Positions 1 to 6,377 are shown, numbered from the stretch's first letter. The stretch is 7,035 nt of DNA from an uncultured Desulfomonile sp. (GCA_937915285.1 CALDNG010000467.1:1-7035); one strand, 5' to 3'. Made by a program: numbers and translations. Notes: generated from the sequence alone by a model not told the origin.

Positions 1-803
1 GAGCCAAGACCGGCCACTGCGCCGGATGCAAAACCTAGTGTCGTAGGTTTACTTTTTAAAACCCATTCTGCCACTACCCACATAATCGCTCCCATGGCTG
101 CAGCCATGTGGGTAGTAAGGAATGCGTTGCAGGCTATCCCATCGGCCGCCAGTCGGCTTCCAGCGTTGAAACCGAACCATCCGAACCACAACAATCCGAT
201 TCCAAGCAAGGTTAAGGTGAGGTTATGAGGTATAAACGGCCTGTGGCCATAGCCTTTCCTTTTGCCCACCATTATGGCCGCAACCAGAGAGGCCACGCCG
301 CAATTCAAATGAACAACCAGCCCACCGGCAAAGTCCAGGCAGCCCAACTTGCTAAGCCAACCGCCTCCCCAGACCCAGTGACACACCGGGACATAAACCA
401 GGCTTATCCACAATATCGTAAAGATAACGAAGGAACTGAATTTCATCCTCTCTGCAAAGGCCCCGGATATCAACGCAGGCGTTATAATCACGAACATACC
501 CTGAAAAATAAGGAAAGCAGAATGAGGTATGGTGAGTCCTTCCTTGACCTCAGACCCAACTCCATTACCCATGATGTATTCAAATCCACCTATCACTCCG
601 CCAACGTCAGAGCCAAAAGAAAGTGAATATCCGTAGATAAGCCAGATTACAGAAGCAAGACCCATGAGGAAAAAACTGTGCATCATTGTTGAAAGCACAT
701 TTTTAGACCTGGTCAGACCTCCATAGAACATTGCCAGCCCGGGCGTCATCAAAAGAACAAGGGCCGAACAAACCAGCACAAATGCCGTATCAGCGGCGTT
801 CAT
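1..803 (-). CDS. amt: Ammonium transporter Amt (3' end missing, cut by window edge)
   Basis: Inner-membrane channel that conducts ammonium/ammonia as a trimer. The reading frame is open from an ATG at 803-801 to the left edge, giving 267 codons, about two thirds of a family member. An ideal AGGAGGT ribosome site lies just upstream (about 817-811). Family landmarks appear in order: FYGGL near 26-30, GAFAERMKF near 114-122, LDFAGG near 156-161, VVH at 163-165 and GWFGFNAGS near 208-216. With a constant offset of 3 they match known E. coli AmtB positions: gate Phe F104, W145, D157, first pore His H165, F212 and S216. The second pore His would lie outside the window. The N-terminus goes directly into a membrane helix, with no cleavable signal peptide visible. 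The gene sits behind a sigma-54 type promoter and a structured leader. A glnK gene may follow beyond the edge, which cannot be seen here. Confidence 0.97.
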   Translation of the reverse strand, partial: MNAADTAFVLVCSALVLLMTPGLAMFYGGLTRSKNVLSTMMHSFFLMGLASVIWLIYGYSLSFGSDVGGVIGGFEYIMGNGVGSEVKEGLTIPHSAFLIFQGMFVIITPALISGAFAERMKFSSFVIFTILWISLVYVPVCHWVWGGGWLSKLGCLDFAGGLVVHLNCGVASLVAAIMVGKRKGYGHRPFIPHNLTLTLLGIGLLWFGWFGFNAGSRLAADGIACNAFLTTHMAAAMGAIMWVVAEWVLKSKPTTLGFASGAVAGLG

Positions 804-840
804 CTAAAGGACCTCCTGCATCTAAATGGTGAAATTATTC

Positions 841-892
841 TCTGGAAATGGGATCAGCCAAAAGCTTGAGGTAGTCTGATCCAGCAACCAGA
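841..892 (-). promoter_or_regulatory. Stem-loop in the predicted amt 5' leader
   Basis: On the minus strand TCTGG (892-888) pairs with CCAGA (845-841), and GGATCAG (882-876) pairs perfectly with CTGATCC (857-851). The two stems are separated by a 5x5 internal loop and closed by an 18-nt apical loop, giving 12 Watson-Crick pairs in all. The structure lies between the predicted transcription start (near 912) and the amt ribosome site. No T-tract follows, so it is not an intrinsic terminator. It could affect translation or mRNA stability, or be a protein-binding DNA site. It does not match a riboswitch class I recognise. Confidence 0.45.
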
Positions 893-923
893 TCGCGGAG
901 TAGTTACAATTTTGGAAGGATAA

Positions 924-938
924 GCAAAGGGTGTGCCA
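924..938 (-). promoter_or_regulatory. Sigma-54 (RpoN) -24/-12 promoter for amt
   Basis: Read on the minus strand, 938 to 924 is TGGCAC, five bases (ACCCT), then TTGC. This matches the RpoN consensus TGGCAC-N5-TTGC, with the invariant GG and GC dinucleotides at the correct spacing. It points towards amt. Transcription would begin near 912, leaving a leader of about 110 nt. Ammonium transporter genes are classic NtrC/RpoN targets, so the site fits its gene. Activation would need an enhancer-binding protein upstream; a candidate palindrome lies near 1034-1055. Confidence 0.82.
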
Positions 939-1033
939 TTATTGATAAAAGTGAAAGTTCTGAGATGGATCCCGGTAATAACAAGATGTTAAGTCTGAAT
1001 CCGAACCTGATCCTCCCCCCAGAATTCTTCAGA

Positions 1034-1055
1034 TTTCATACCACACGGTATCAAA
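1034..1055. promoter_or_regulatory. Imperfect palindrome, candidate upstream activator site
   Basis: A 22-bp inverted repeat with arms TTTCATACC and GGTATCAAA around ACAC; eight of nine positions pair. Its centre is about 130 bp upstream of the predicted sigma-54 start, within the usual range for enhancer-binding proteins. It does not match the enterobacterial NtrC consensus, so the protein bound, if any, is unknown. No T-run follows on the minus strand, which argues against a terminator. Confidence 0.35.
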
Positions 1056-1059
1056 ACAC

Positions 1060-1095
1060 AAAAAAACTGACTTTTCGGTAGCTGTAATAGGTCAG
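1060..1095 (-). terminator. Weak candidate terminator after the methyltransferase gene
   Basis: On the minus strand CTGAC (1095-1091) can pair with GTCAG (1071-1067), followed directly by seven T (1066-1060). It starts 7 nt after the methyltransferase stop codon. The stem has only five pairs and the loop is 19 nt, so termination may be inefficient. It would separate the methyltransferase transcript from amt, which fits with amt having its own promoter. Confidence 0.35.
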
Positions 1096-1102
1096 GACGG
1101 AT

Positions 1103-1726
1103 TCAAAGCCTTTCGAGGACATAGATTGTGATCTCCTGCAGCGGGAAACCTGGATCAGAAATCATGACCCCGGTCTTGTGACAGGAGAAACCCTTTTGAA
1201 TGAGACGTCCCATGAAACGGTTCACAACCATTCTATCCCTGTCGGCTATAACTATGACCCCATGGGGTTTCAGCGCATTTATTATCAGTTTTTCCAGGGA
1301 GCTGTGAGTCAGATAATCATAGACTATTTCTGAGCCGATTATGATGTCGAAAACTCCCACAGGGACTGGAAACTCCCAGTCGAGATTGACGAATCGAACA
1401 TTTTCGTCATACGCCTTGTTGATGATGGTGTTCTGTCTAGCAGTATCAAGGGCTTCGTCCATGTAATCAGTGAAGGTAACCCTGGCCCCCTTCAATGCGG
1501 CAACTAATCCGCCAAGCCCCACGCCTGAGCCTAGTTCTAGAACATCCCTGTTGCTGAAACTGTTTGACGATTCGATAAACCGTGCCAATGCCAGAGAAGA
1601 TGAAGTCACACCCCACCAGAATGATATGCGATCCGGGGATTCAGGCCGAGCCCCAGGAAGTATGAGTCGTATCTGAAGGTCTCCTACTCGCAAGACGCCT
1701 GTCTGTGAAGATTCTTGATTCACCAT
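1103..1726 (-). CDS. Class I SAM-dependent methyltransferase, Methyltransf_16-like
   Basis: Predicted cytoplasmic methyltransferase of 207 residues. A Rossmann-type SAM fold is visible: motif I LELGSGVGL at 63-71, the acidic residue D87 after the second strand (FTDY), NLDW at 114-117, and the motif IV-like FDIIIGSEIVYD at 126-137. The WWGVTSSSLALA stretch near 37-48 before motif I and the GSEIVYD form resemble the METTL21/Methyltransf_16 group, which often methylates protein lysines. The substrate cannot be read from the sequence; small-molecule substrates remain possible. The ATG at 1726-1724 is the first start in frame, but only a weak GAGA precedes it. The gene is divergent from ispE. A candidate ispE promoter overlaps its first codons, so the two may interfere with each other. 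Confidence 0.85.
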   Translation of the reverse strand: MVNQESSQTGVLRVGDLQIRLILPGARPESPDRISFWWGVTSSSLALARFIESSNSFSNRDVLELGSGVGLGGLVAALKGARVTFTDYMDEALDTARQNTIINKAYDENVRFVNLDWEFPVPVGVFDIIIGSEIVYDYLTHSSLEKLIINALKPHGVIVIADRDRMVVNRFMGRLIQKGFSCHKTGVMISDPGFPLQEITIYVLERL

Positions 1727-1743
1727 TGTTTCTCTAATATTAT
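1715..1743 (+). promoter_or_regulatory. Candidate sigma-70 promoter for ispE
   Basis: TTGATT (1715-1720) and TATTAT (1738-1743) are separated by 17 bp, with four and five of six consensus bases respectively. Transcription would start near 1750, about 70 nt before ispE. The -35 element lies inside the 5' end of the divergent methyltransferase gene. Predicted from sequence match alone in an AT-rich stretch, so uncertain. Confidence 0.4.
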
Positions 1744-1821
1744 CATGCCCAAAACCAGACCGGGACCGATTAATGGCGCCAACATGCCTGACCCGGTGAA
1801 CCGGCTCAAGGTGATGCAGTA

Positions 1822-2685
1822 ATGTCTAGCCTAATAATTAAGACTCCAGCAAAGATAAATATTTTCCTAAGCGTGCTCGGAAAACGCGCAGACAATTACC
1901 ATGAACTTGAAACCCTTTTTCAGACCATTGAATTATACGATGAGTTGATAATACGCAAGAGAAAGGGCAGTCGTAGCCTGTTAGTCAAAGATCGTCCAGA
2001 TCTGCAGAACTCTGAAAATCTTGTCCTTAGGGCCATAAGATGGCTGGAAAGCAGATGTGAGACGGAACTTGGGGTTGAAGTCGAACTCCGTAAACAAATC
2101 CCCATCGCTGCGGGACTCGGGGGTGGCAGTTCTGACGCCGCGGCCACCCTGCTGGGGATGAGGGAGCTTTTTGATCTTCGGGAACTAACGGACGAGGATC
2201 TGGCTACCGGGGCTCTTACTCTCGGGGCAGACGTTCCTTTTTTCCTTTCAGGAGGCGCTGCAATTGGCCACGGAGTTGGGGAAATCCTGACCCCGGTCAG
2301 ACCACTCGAGGATCATGCAATAATGCTGGTAAATCCGCTCTTCCCTGTGGCGACTGCCCAAATCTTTGCGGCCTTTTCCGAGACCTTGACAGCTTACAAA
2401 AAAAAAGGTACGTTACAAAGATTGCTTGATCAGGGGGCTGAATTAAATCAACTGCTTTTCAACGACTTGCAGCAAAGCGCTGAATTAATTTATCCTGAAA
2501 TAAAGTTGATCAGGGAAACATTTGTTGAAGCAGGGGTGAGAGAAACGTTGATGACAGGTAGTGGACCGACGGTTTTTGCTCTCGGAGATTTAGAGATGCT
2601 CGAATCGTTGAGAAGCCTTTTCAGCGACAAGTATTGGATTGTTGTCACCCATCCTTGTTCAACAGGGGTACTGTTCAACCAATAA
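1822..2685 (+). CDS. ispE: 4-diphosphocytidyl-2-C-methyl-D-erythritol kinase IspE
   Basis: GHMP-family kinase that phosphorylates the 2-hydroxyl of CDP-methylerythritol with ATP in the non-mevalonate (MEP) route to isoprenoid precursors; cytoplasmic. The 287-residue length is normal. Visible motifs: PAKINIFL at 9-16 with active-site K11 and N13, YHEL at 26-29 with H27, the glycine-rich ATP loop PIAAGLGGGSSDAAA at 94-108, catalytic D137 in GADVPFF, and the C-terminal MTGSGPTVFAL motif near 244-254. The residue before YHEL is Asn where Gly is common, which should be harmless. The ATG at 1822 is preceded by AAGGTG about 7 nt upstream, and an in-frame stop at 1789-1791 limits any extension. tRNA-Gln follows after 28 bp, probably on the same transcript. 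Confidence 0.97.
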   Translation: MSSLIIKTPAKINIFLSVLGKRADNYHELETLFQTIELYDELIIRKRKGSRSLLVKDRPDLQNSENLVLRAIRWLESRCETELGVEVELRKQIPIAAGLGGGSSDAAATLLGMRELFDLRELTDEDLATGALTLGADVPFFLSGGAAIGHGVGEILTPVRPLEDHAIMLVNPLFPVATAQIFAAFSETLTAYKKKGTLQRLLDQGAELNQLLFNDLQQSAELIYPEIKLIRETFVEAGVRETLMTGSGPTVFALGDLEMLESLRSLFSDKYWIVVTHPCSTGVLFNQ

Positions 2686-2713
2686 AATATAAGGCCGATC
2701 AGAAGCCTTGATT

Positions 2714-2788
2714 TGGGGTGTCGTCAAGTGGCAAGACACGGGTCTTTGGATCCCGCATTCGGAGGTTCGAATCCTCCCACCCCAGCCA
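2714..2788 (+). tRNA. tRNA-Gln (anticodon UUG), CCA encoded
   Basis: A 75-nt cloverleaf. Acceptor arms TGGGGTG (2714-2720) and CACCCCA (2778-2784) pair perfectly. Discriminator G2785 and an encoded CCA (2786-2788) follow. The T stem GGAGG/CCTCC closes a TTCGAAT loop. The anticodon loop CTTTGGA (2744-2750) carries TTG at 2746-2748, reading CAA (and CAG by wobble). The innermost anticodon-stem pair (31-39, T2743 and T2751) is a T-T mismatch; the other four pairs are sound. It lies directly after ispE, an arrangement I recall from deltaproteobacteria, and is probably cut from that transcript. Confidence 0.97.
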
Positions 2789-2826
2789 AAAAATTCGGTG
2801 ATTCTTTTTCGCCAATGAGGTCCTAA

Positions 2827-3213
2827 ATGCCTTCTAAAACGCTTGAAACAAGAGAAAATCAAAAGACAAGACTTTCAATCGCCATCCAGAGCCGCACCCA
2901 GTTACTCACTGAAAATGGCGCCTCGGACAAAGATCTGGCCAAAGATCCACAAATAAAAAGTTTTAAGGCCAAGGTCAGGCAGATTGAGGGCGCGATTGCC
3001 AGAATAAACCATCTGGAAGGCCAGAACGTAAAAATGGCTGAGAAAAGGGCCCAGAAAATTGCTGAGGCGGCTGCTGAAAGGGCTGAGTTGATCAAGGCCG
3101 GCGCCAAGCCAAAAAGTAAGAAAAAAGCCGAAGAGCCGGTTCCTGAGCCACCGAAGAAAGGTGGCAAGTCGAAAGCCAAACAAAAAACCGAGGGAAAAAA
3201 AGACTCGAAGTAA
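2827..3213 (+). CDS. Small lysine-rich coiled-coil protein of unknown function
   Basis: I do not recognise this 128-residue protein. It has no signal peptide or membrane segment, so it is likely cytoplasmic. Residues 7-90 are highly charged and look helical, with heptad-like spacing through about 43-90 (FKAKVRQIEGAIARI and on), suggesting a coiled coil. From about 90 to the end it becomes a disordered, lysine/proline-rich tail (KSKKK, PEPPKKGGKSKAK) reminiscent of histone H1-like or other nucleic-acid-binding tails. The ATG has a GAGGT ribosome site 5 nt upstream. It sits 38 bp after tRNA-Gln and before a strong terminator, so it is probably the last gene of the ispE unit. Binding to DNA, RNA or ribosomes is inferred from charge only. 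The frame is supported by good initiation signals and biased composition. Confidence 0.75.
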   Translation: MPSKTLETRENQKTRLSIAIQSRTQLLTENGASDKDLAKDPQIKSFKAKVRQIEGAIARINHLEGQNVKMAEKRAQKIAEAAAERAELIKAGAKPKSKKKAEEPVPEPPKKGGKSKAKQKTEGKKDSK

Positions 3214-3262
3214 TCATTTTTTCTAGCCGTTTTTTTGTCTCACCGCTATGAAGTTTCTGTTT

Positions 3263-3305
3263 ACTGGTCGGGGTCTGACACCTGTTCAGAACCCTACCAG
3301 TTTTT
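3263..3305 (+). terminator. Rho-independent terminator closing the ispE unit
   Basis: A hairpin with 16-nt arms (3263-3278 and 3286-3301), 14 of 16 positions paired, with the ACTGGT/ACCAGT base perfect and a 7-nt loop. A TTTTT run (3301-3305) follows, then TATTA. Polarity is clear because no T-run exists on the other strand. It begins 49 bp after the small lysine-rich gene and ends 47 bp before the protease gene, separating two transcription units. A REP-like origin of the hairpin is possible. Confidence 0.85.
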
Positions 3306-3352
3306 ATTACTCTTCCAGTCTTTTCATCTCCTAATATGCAAGCAGAGCGCCT

Positions 3353-4009
3353 ATGGATAGTATCAATATATTACAAATACTTCAGAAGCTGGTTTTGATA
3401 GCTCCGGGTTTTTTGCTGGCTGTTACCGTCCATGAATTCACACATGGTTATGTGGCCTACCGTTTTGGAGACCCGACCGCAAAAATGTCAGGACGCCTGA
3501 CGTTCAATCCCCTTAGCCACCTTGATCCGATAGGAACGCTGGCCCTGGTGCTGACGCAGATGATTGGCTGGGCAAAGCCTGTTCCTATAAATCCACGTTA
3601 CCTGGCCAACCCCAGGTCTGACATGCTGTGGATAAGCCTTGGAGGGCCGGCGGCTAATCTGCTAACCGCAGTGATTCTTGCAATCGGGCTACATTTGATG
3701 GATCACTATGCAGCGCCATACATGATGCGCAGTTCCTTTGAATACATAATCAAGCCCATGATGCTGATCATTTATTTCGGGGTGCAGATCAATATTGTCC
3801 TTGCTGTTTTCAACCTCATTCCGGTTCCACCACTGGACGGATTCAGTGTTCTGGCAGGAATACTGCCCCGCAGTTTCGCTTATCAGCTCGAGAGATTGGA
3901 GCCGTACGGCTTCATCATTCTTCTGATATTGCTTCTGTCAGGTGTCATCTCCTTCATCATACTTCCACCGATTATGTTTATTCAGAATCTTTTGCTTGGA
4001 CAATTCTGA
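3353..4009 (+). CDS. Site-2 protease family membrane metalloprotease (M50)
   Basis: Polytopic zinc metalloprotease of 218 residues that would cut substrates inside the membrane. The zinc site HEFTH is at 27-31, within the first hydrophobic helix (about 13-33), with E28 as catalytic base. The third zinc ligand is D162 in the PPLDG motif (159-163). Other family signs are FNPLSHLDPIG at 51-61 and GGPAAN at 97-102. Hydrophobic segments near 92-113, 133-156 and 185-212 complete the core. There is no PDZ domain, so it is the compact YwhC/Rv-type subgroup rather than RseP. Its substrate is unknown. The ribosome site is weak (AGAG). scpA starts 8 bp downstream, a pairing common in bacteria without a known functional link. 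The gene follows a terminator, so its promoter should lie within 3306-3352, but I see no convincing one. Confidence 0.93.
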   Translation: MDSINILQILQKLVLIAPGFLLAVTVHEFTHGYVAYRFGDPTAKMSGRLTFNPLSHLDPIGTLALVLTQMIGWAKPVPINPRYLANPRSDMLWISLGGPAANLLTAVILAIGLHLMDHYAAPYMMRSSFEYIIKPMMLIIYFGVQINIVLAVFNLIPVPPLDGFSVLAGILPRSFAYQLERLEPYGFIILLILLLSGVISFIILPPIMFIQNLLLGQF

Positions 4010-4017
4010 GATTCGAT

Positions 4018-4731
4018 ATGCCTTACGAGGTGAAACTGGAGAATTTTGAAGGTCCGCTTGATCTTCTTCTCTATCTGGTAAACCGCAATGAGGTAAGCAT
4101 TCTTGACATCCCTATTGCACTGATCACCGATCAATATCTGGAAACCATTGAGTCCGTAAAATCGGTCAATCTGGATTTGGCCGGGGAATACCTTTTGATG
4201 GCGTCATATCTGACCCAGATAAAGTCAGCATGTCTGTTGCCCGCAAATGTTTCGGAGAGTCCTGATGAGGTTGAAGAAGACCCGAGGCAGGAGTTGATCG
4301 ACCATCTCATACAGTACAAGCGTTATCGGGACGTTTCAATGCTTTTGAATTCTTCGCCATTGCTGGGCAGGGAAGTTTTCAGCAGGGGGAGTTATCCTGA
4401 ACTGGAACTGGCCAATGATACTGGGCCGGTTCTGCAAATCAGCCTGGACGATCTGATGGAGGCGCTACGGGAGGTTATCCAGAGAACGTCAAGGCCTGAC
4501 CTCATGGTCGTCGAGCCTGAAATATTAGCCATAAAGGACAGGATAGCCGTTATAATAGACATGATTTCAAAAAGGCAGTGGGTAACATTTCGATCGCTTT
4601 TTGATGACGACCTCACGAGGGTTCAGGTGGTCACGACCTTTCTTGCCCTACTGGAAGTTGTAAAGATGGGAATCGCAAAAATCTATCAAGATGTTCCATT
4701 TGGGGCTATACTGATTTCCAGAAGACAATAA
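4018..4731 (+). CDS. scpA: Segregation and condensation protein A (kleisin)
   Basis: Kleisin subunit of the SMC-ScpAB condensin that organises and helps segregate the chromosome. The 237-residue length is typical. The N-terminal SMC-neck binding region shows FEGPLDLLLYLV at 10-21 and SILDIPIALITDQYLE at 27-42, then LMASYLTQIKSACLLP at 60-75. The middle part has LIDHLIQYKRYRD (93-105). The C-terminal winged helix contains TFLALLEVVKMGIA (207-220), which binds the SMC head. The gene starts 8 bp after the M50 protease gene and is surely co-transcribed with it. ScpB, normally encoded next to ScpA, is absent here; the next gene is a CitE-like lyase 61 bp downstream. Confidence 0.96.
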   Translation: MPYEVKLENFEGPLDLLLYLVNRNEVSILDIPIALITDQYLETIESVKSVNLDLAGEYLLMASYLTQIKSACLLPANVSESPDEVEEDPRQELIDHLIQYKRYRDVSMLLNSSPLLGREVFSRGSYPELELANDTGPVLQISLDDLMEALREVIQRTSRPDLMVVEPEILAIKDRIAVIIDMISKRQWVTFRSLFDDDLTRVQVVTTFLALLEVVKMGIAKIYQDVPFGAILISRRQ

Positions 4732-4792
4732 TTCCAAACCAACTTGCGGCGCATCACACAAACTTCAAAGGACAACCTTGAGGGAGGATGAT

Positions 4793-5716
4793 ATGCAGGC
4801 CAGATTACAGCGTTCCATGCTGATATTACCTGCTAACGTGCAAAAATTCGTTGAAAAAGCTCACACCCGAGGGGCAGACGCTGTGGCGCTGGATCTTGAA
4901 GACTCAGTCCCTCTGCCCGAAAAGGAAGCTGTCAGGGCGACTGTAAGAAACTCGATCAGCCTTGCAGGAAAGGGTGGTTCAGAGGTTCTTGTGAGGGTGA
5001 ACAACGACGATCAGATGCTGGTCCGAGATCTTGAATCTGCCGTGTTTGAGGGGCTCTCGGCCATATTTCTACCCAAGGTAGAAAGTCCGGACAATGTTTT
5101 GAATGTGGACCGTCAGATTGGAGTTCTGGAGAAAGAGCGTGGTCTGAACCCCGGCTCTGTGAAAGTAGCGGTACACATTGAAAGCCCACTGGGAATTCTT
5201 GATCTGCGCAATATAGCCAATTCCTCCAGCCGGATCGAATCAATAAGTCTGGGAGTTGATGACTATTGTCTGTCAATGGGAATCAGGCCTTCACATTCTG
5301 CAGAGGAACTTTTCTTGCCGATGACCACCATTGCGATGGTTGCCAGAGCCATGGGCACGATGCCACTAGGAGTATTCGGTTCGGTAGCCGAATACAGGGA
5401 CAAGCAAAAGTTCCTTATGTCAGCCCAGAGGGCTAGAAACATGGGCTTTTGCGGCGCTTATTGCATACATCCGGACCAGGTAACCATTTTGAACGAGGTT
5501 TTTTCTCCATCCCCGGAGGAAATTGACTGGTCTAGAAGGGTAGTGCAATGTTTTGAGGAATCGCTTAGGAATGGACGTGCGTCCACAAGGCTTGATGACA
5601 GGATGGTGGATACTCCTGTTTATCGTCAGGCCCTGCAGGTGATGGAGCTTGCACACGCAATAGACCTGATAGAGGACAGGAAAAAGGCGGCAATAATACA
5701 TAATGGCGGCTCGTGA
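4793..5716 (+). CDS. CitE/HpcH-HpaI family acyl-CoA lyase (malyl-CoA lyase-like)
   Basis: TIM-barrel lyase of 307 residues in the citrate lyase beta/malyl-CoA lyase family, which makes or breaks a C-C bond next to a CoA thioester with Mg2+. Motifs: RSMLILPAN at 7-15, ALDLEDSV at 32-39, VRVNN at 67-71 with likely catalytic R68, LPKVES at 93-98, HIESPLG at 128-134 with metal ligand E130, GVDDY at 154-158 with ligand D157, and IHPDQ at 225-229. All expected catalytic residues are present. The substrate cannot be set from sequence: malyl-CoA, methylmalyl-CoA or citramalyl-CoA are all possible. No citD or citF neighbours are present, so a classical citrate lyase subunit is unlikely. I chose ATG 4793 because GGGAGG ends 5 nt upstream; a TTG at 4778 would add five residues but overlaps no ribosome site. 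The 3' end overlaps fchA by 14 nt. Confidence 0.9.
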   Translation: MQARLQRSMLILPANVQKFVEKAHTRGADAVALDLEDSVPLPEKEAVRATVRNSISLAGKGGSEVLVRVNNDDQMLVRDLESAVFEGLSAIFLPKVESPDNVLNVDRQIGVLEKERGLNPGSVKVAVHIESPLGILDLRNIANSSSRIESISLGVDDYCLSMGIRPSHSAEELFLPMTTIAMVARAMGTMPLGVFGSVAEYRDKQKFLMSAQRARNMGFCGAYCIHPDQVTILNEVFSPSPEEIDWSRRVVQCFEESLRNGRASTRLDDRMVDTPVYRQALQVMELAHAIDLIEDRKKAAIIHNGGS

Positions 5717-6377
5717 AATGTCTGATCCCGAAAAATTAACATCTTCTCTGCTCGACGAGATAAAAAATCACTCCAACTTTCTGACTGATCTGTCAAGGCC
5801 TGAGCCTCACACCGGTGGCGGCTCAGCGTCAGCCTATGTAGGTGGTGTGGCCTCCATCCTGATTCTCAAGGTTTGCCGCATAGAAGCCGCCAGGAAATTG
5901 GCCAGTCCTGAATTTACGGAGGGGTGGAATTCATTGGCCAGGAAGTGCGAGGAATGCGCACAGCGATTCATGGGCCTTGTCCGCGATGACAGTGAGGCGT
6001 ATCAGGAATGGATGGTCCTCAGAAAACTAAACAATGCTCAAAACCAAGTTAAAAAGGCCTTTATGAATGTTGTCGGTGTCCCTGTCAGAATAATACGTTT
6101 GAGCGCAGAGGCGCTTGAAGTGGCCCGACAGACGCTGGAAGGCTGCAGGCCGCATCTTGCCTCAGACATAATGGTTGCTGTGGAAATGCTGGCTTCAGTC
6201 ATGAATGGGGCTCTTAGGATTGCTCAGGCCAATTTGGAAGAGGATTCCGGCAAGTGTGGCTGTGAGGAATTGGAGCATGAGTTACTCAATGCGGTGAATG
6301 TCGGGATGGGAAGATACAGGACCCTGGTTAGGAAGTATCCCACCGGGACTGTAATGATGTTCAGTGATACGCTCTGA
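5703..6377 (+). CDS. fchA: Cyclodeaminase/cyclohydrolase family protein, FchA-like methenyl-THF cyclohydrolase
   Basis: All-helical protein of 224 residues of the formiminotransferase-cyclodeaminase family. FchA members interconvert 5,10-methenyl- and 10-formyl-tetrahydrofolate; relatives deaminate formimino-THF. Motifs: the folate-binding GGGSASA at 38-44, VRDDSEAY at 93-100 with the family acidic pair, GVPVRI at 125-130, and SDIMVAVEML at 154-163. Two deviations stand out: the usual Pro before GGGS is Thr, and the NV of the family's conserved NV..NL near the end is RIAQANL here, keeping only the second Asn. No formiminotransferase domain is fused, so cyclohydrolase is the better guess. The ATG at 5703 overlaps the lyase gene by 14 nt. 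An ATG at 5718 is an alternative giving 219 residues; neither has a strong ribosome site, consistent with translational coupling. Confidence 0.85.
   Translation: MAAREMSDPEKLTSSLLDEIKNHSNFLTDLSRPEPHTGGGSASAYVGGVASILILKVCRIEAARKLASPEFTEGWNSLARKCEECAQRFMGLVRDDSEAYQEWMVLRKLNNAQNQVKKAFMNVVGVPVRIIRLSAEALEVARQTLEGCRPHLASDIMVAVEMLASVMNGALRIAQANLEEDSGKCGCEELEHELLNAVNVGMGRYRTLVRKYPTGTVMMFSDTL

Noticed and set aside
225..626. Plus-strand open frame of 133 codons
   Set aside because: It lies antisense to amt, which shows unmistakable family motifs throughout; the plus-strand translation has no recognisable domain.
1793..1804. Perfect inverted repeat CCGGT-GA-ACCGG upstream of ispE
   Set aside because: Only 12 bp with no matching second copy in the window; could be an operator but chance is as likely.
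2859..3183. Two overlapping minus-strand open frames with hydrophobic translations
   Set aside because: They are the complement of the lysine-rich gene; Lys/Glu/Ala codons read backwards give Phe/Leu-rich frames. No ribosome site supports them.
4765..4781. Small hairpin (TCAAAGG / CCTTGA) just before the lyase ribosome site
   Set aside because: Six pairs with a bulge and no T-tract; too short to separate from chance.
4778..4792. TTG start adding five residues to the CitE-like lyase
   Set aside because: The following ATG at 4793 has GGGAGG 5 nt upstream, while this TTG has no ribosome site and would place it inside the coding sequence.
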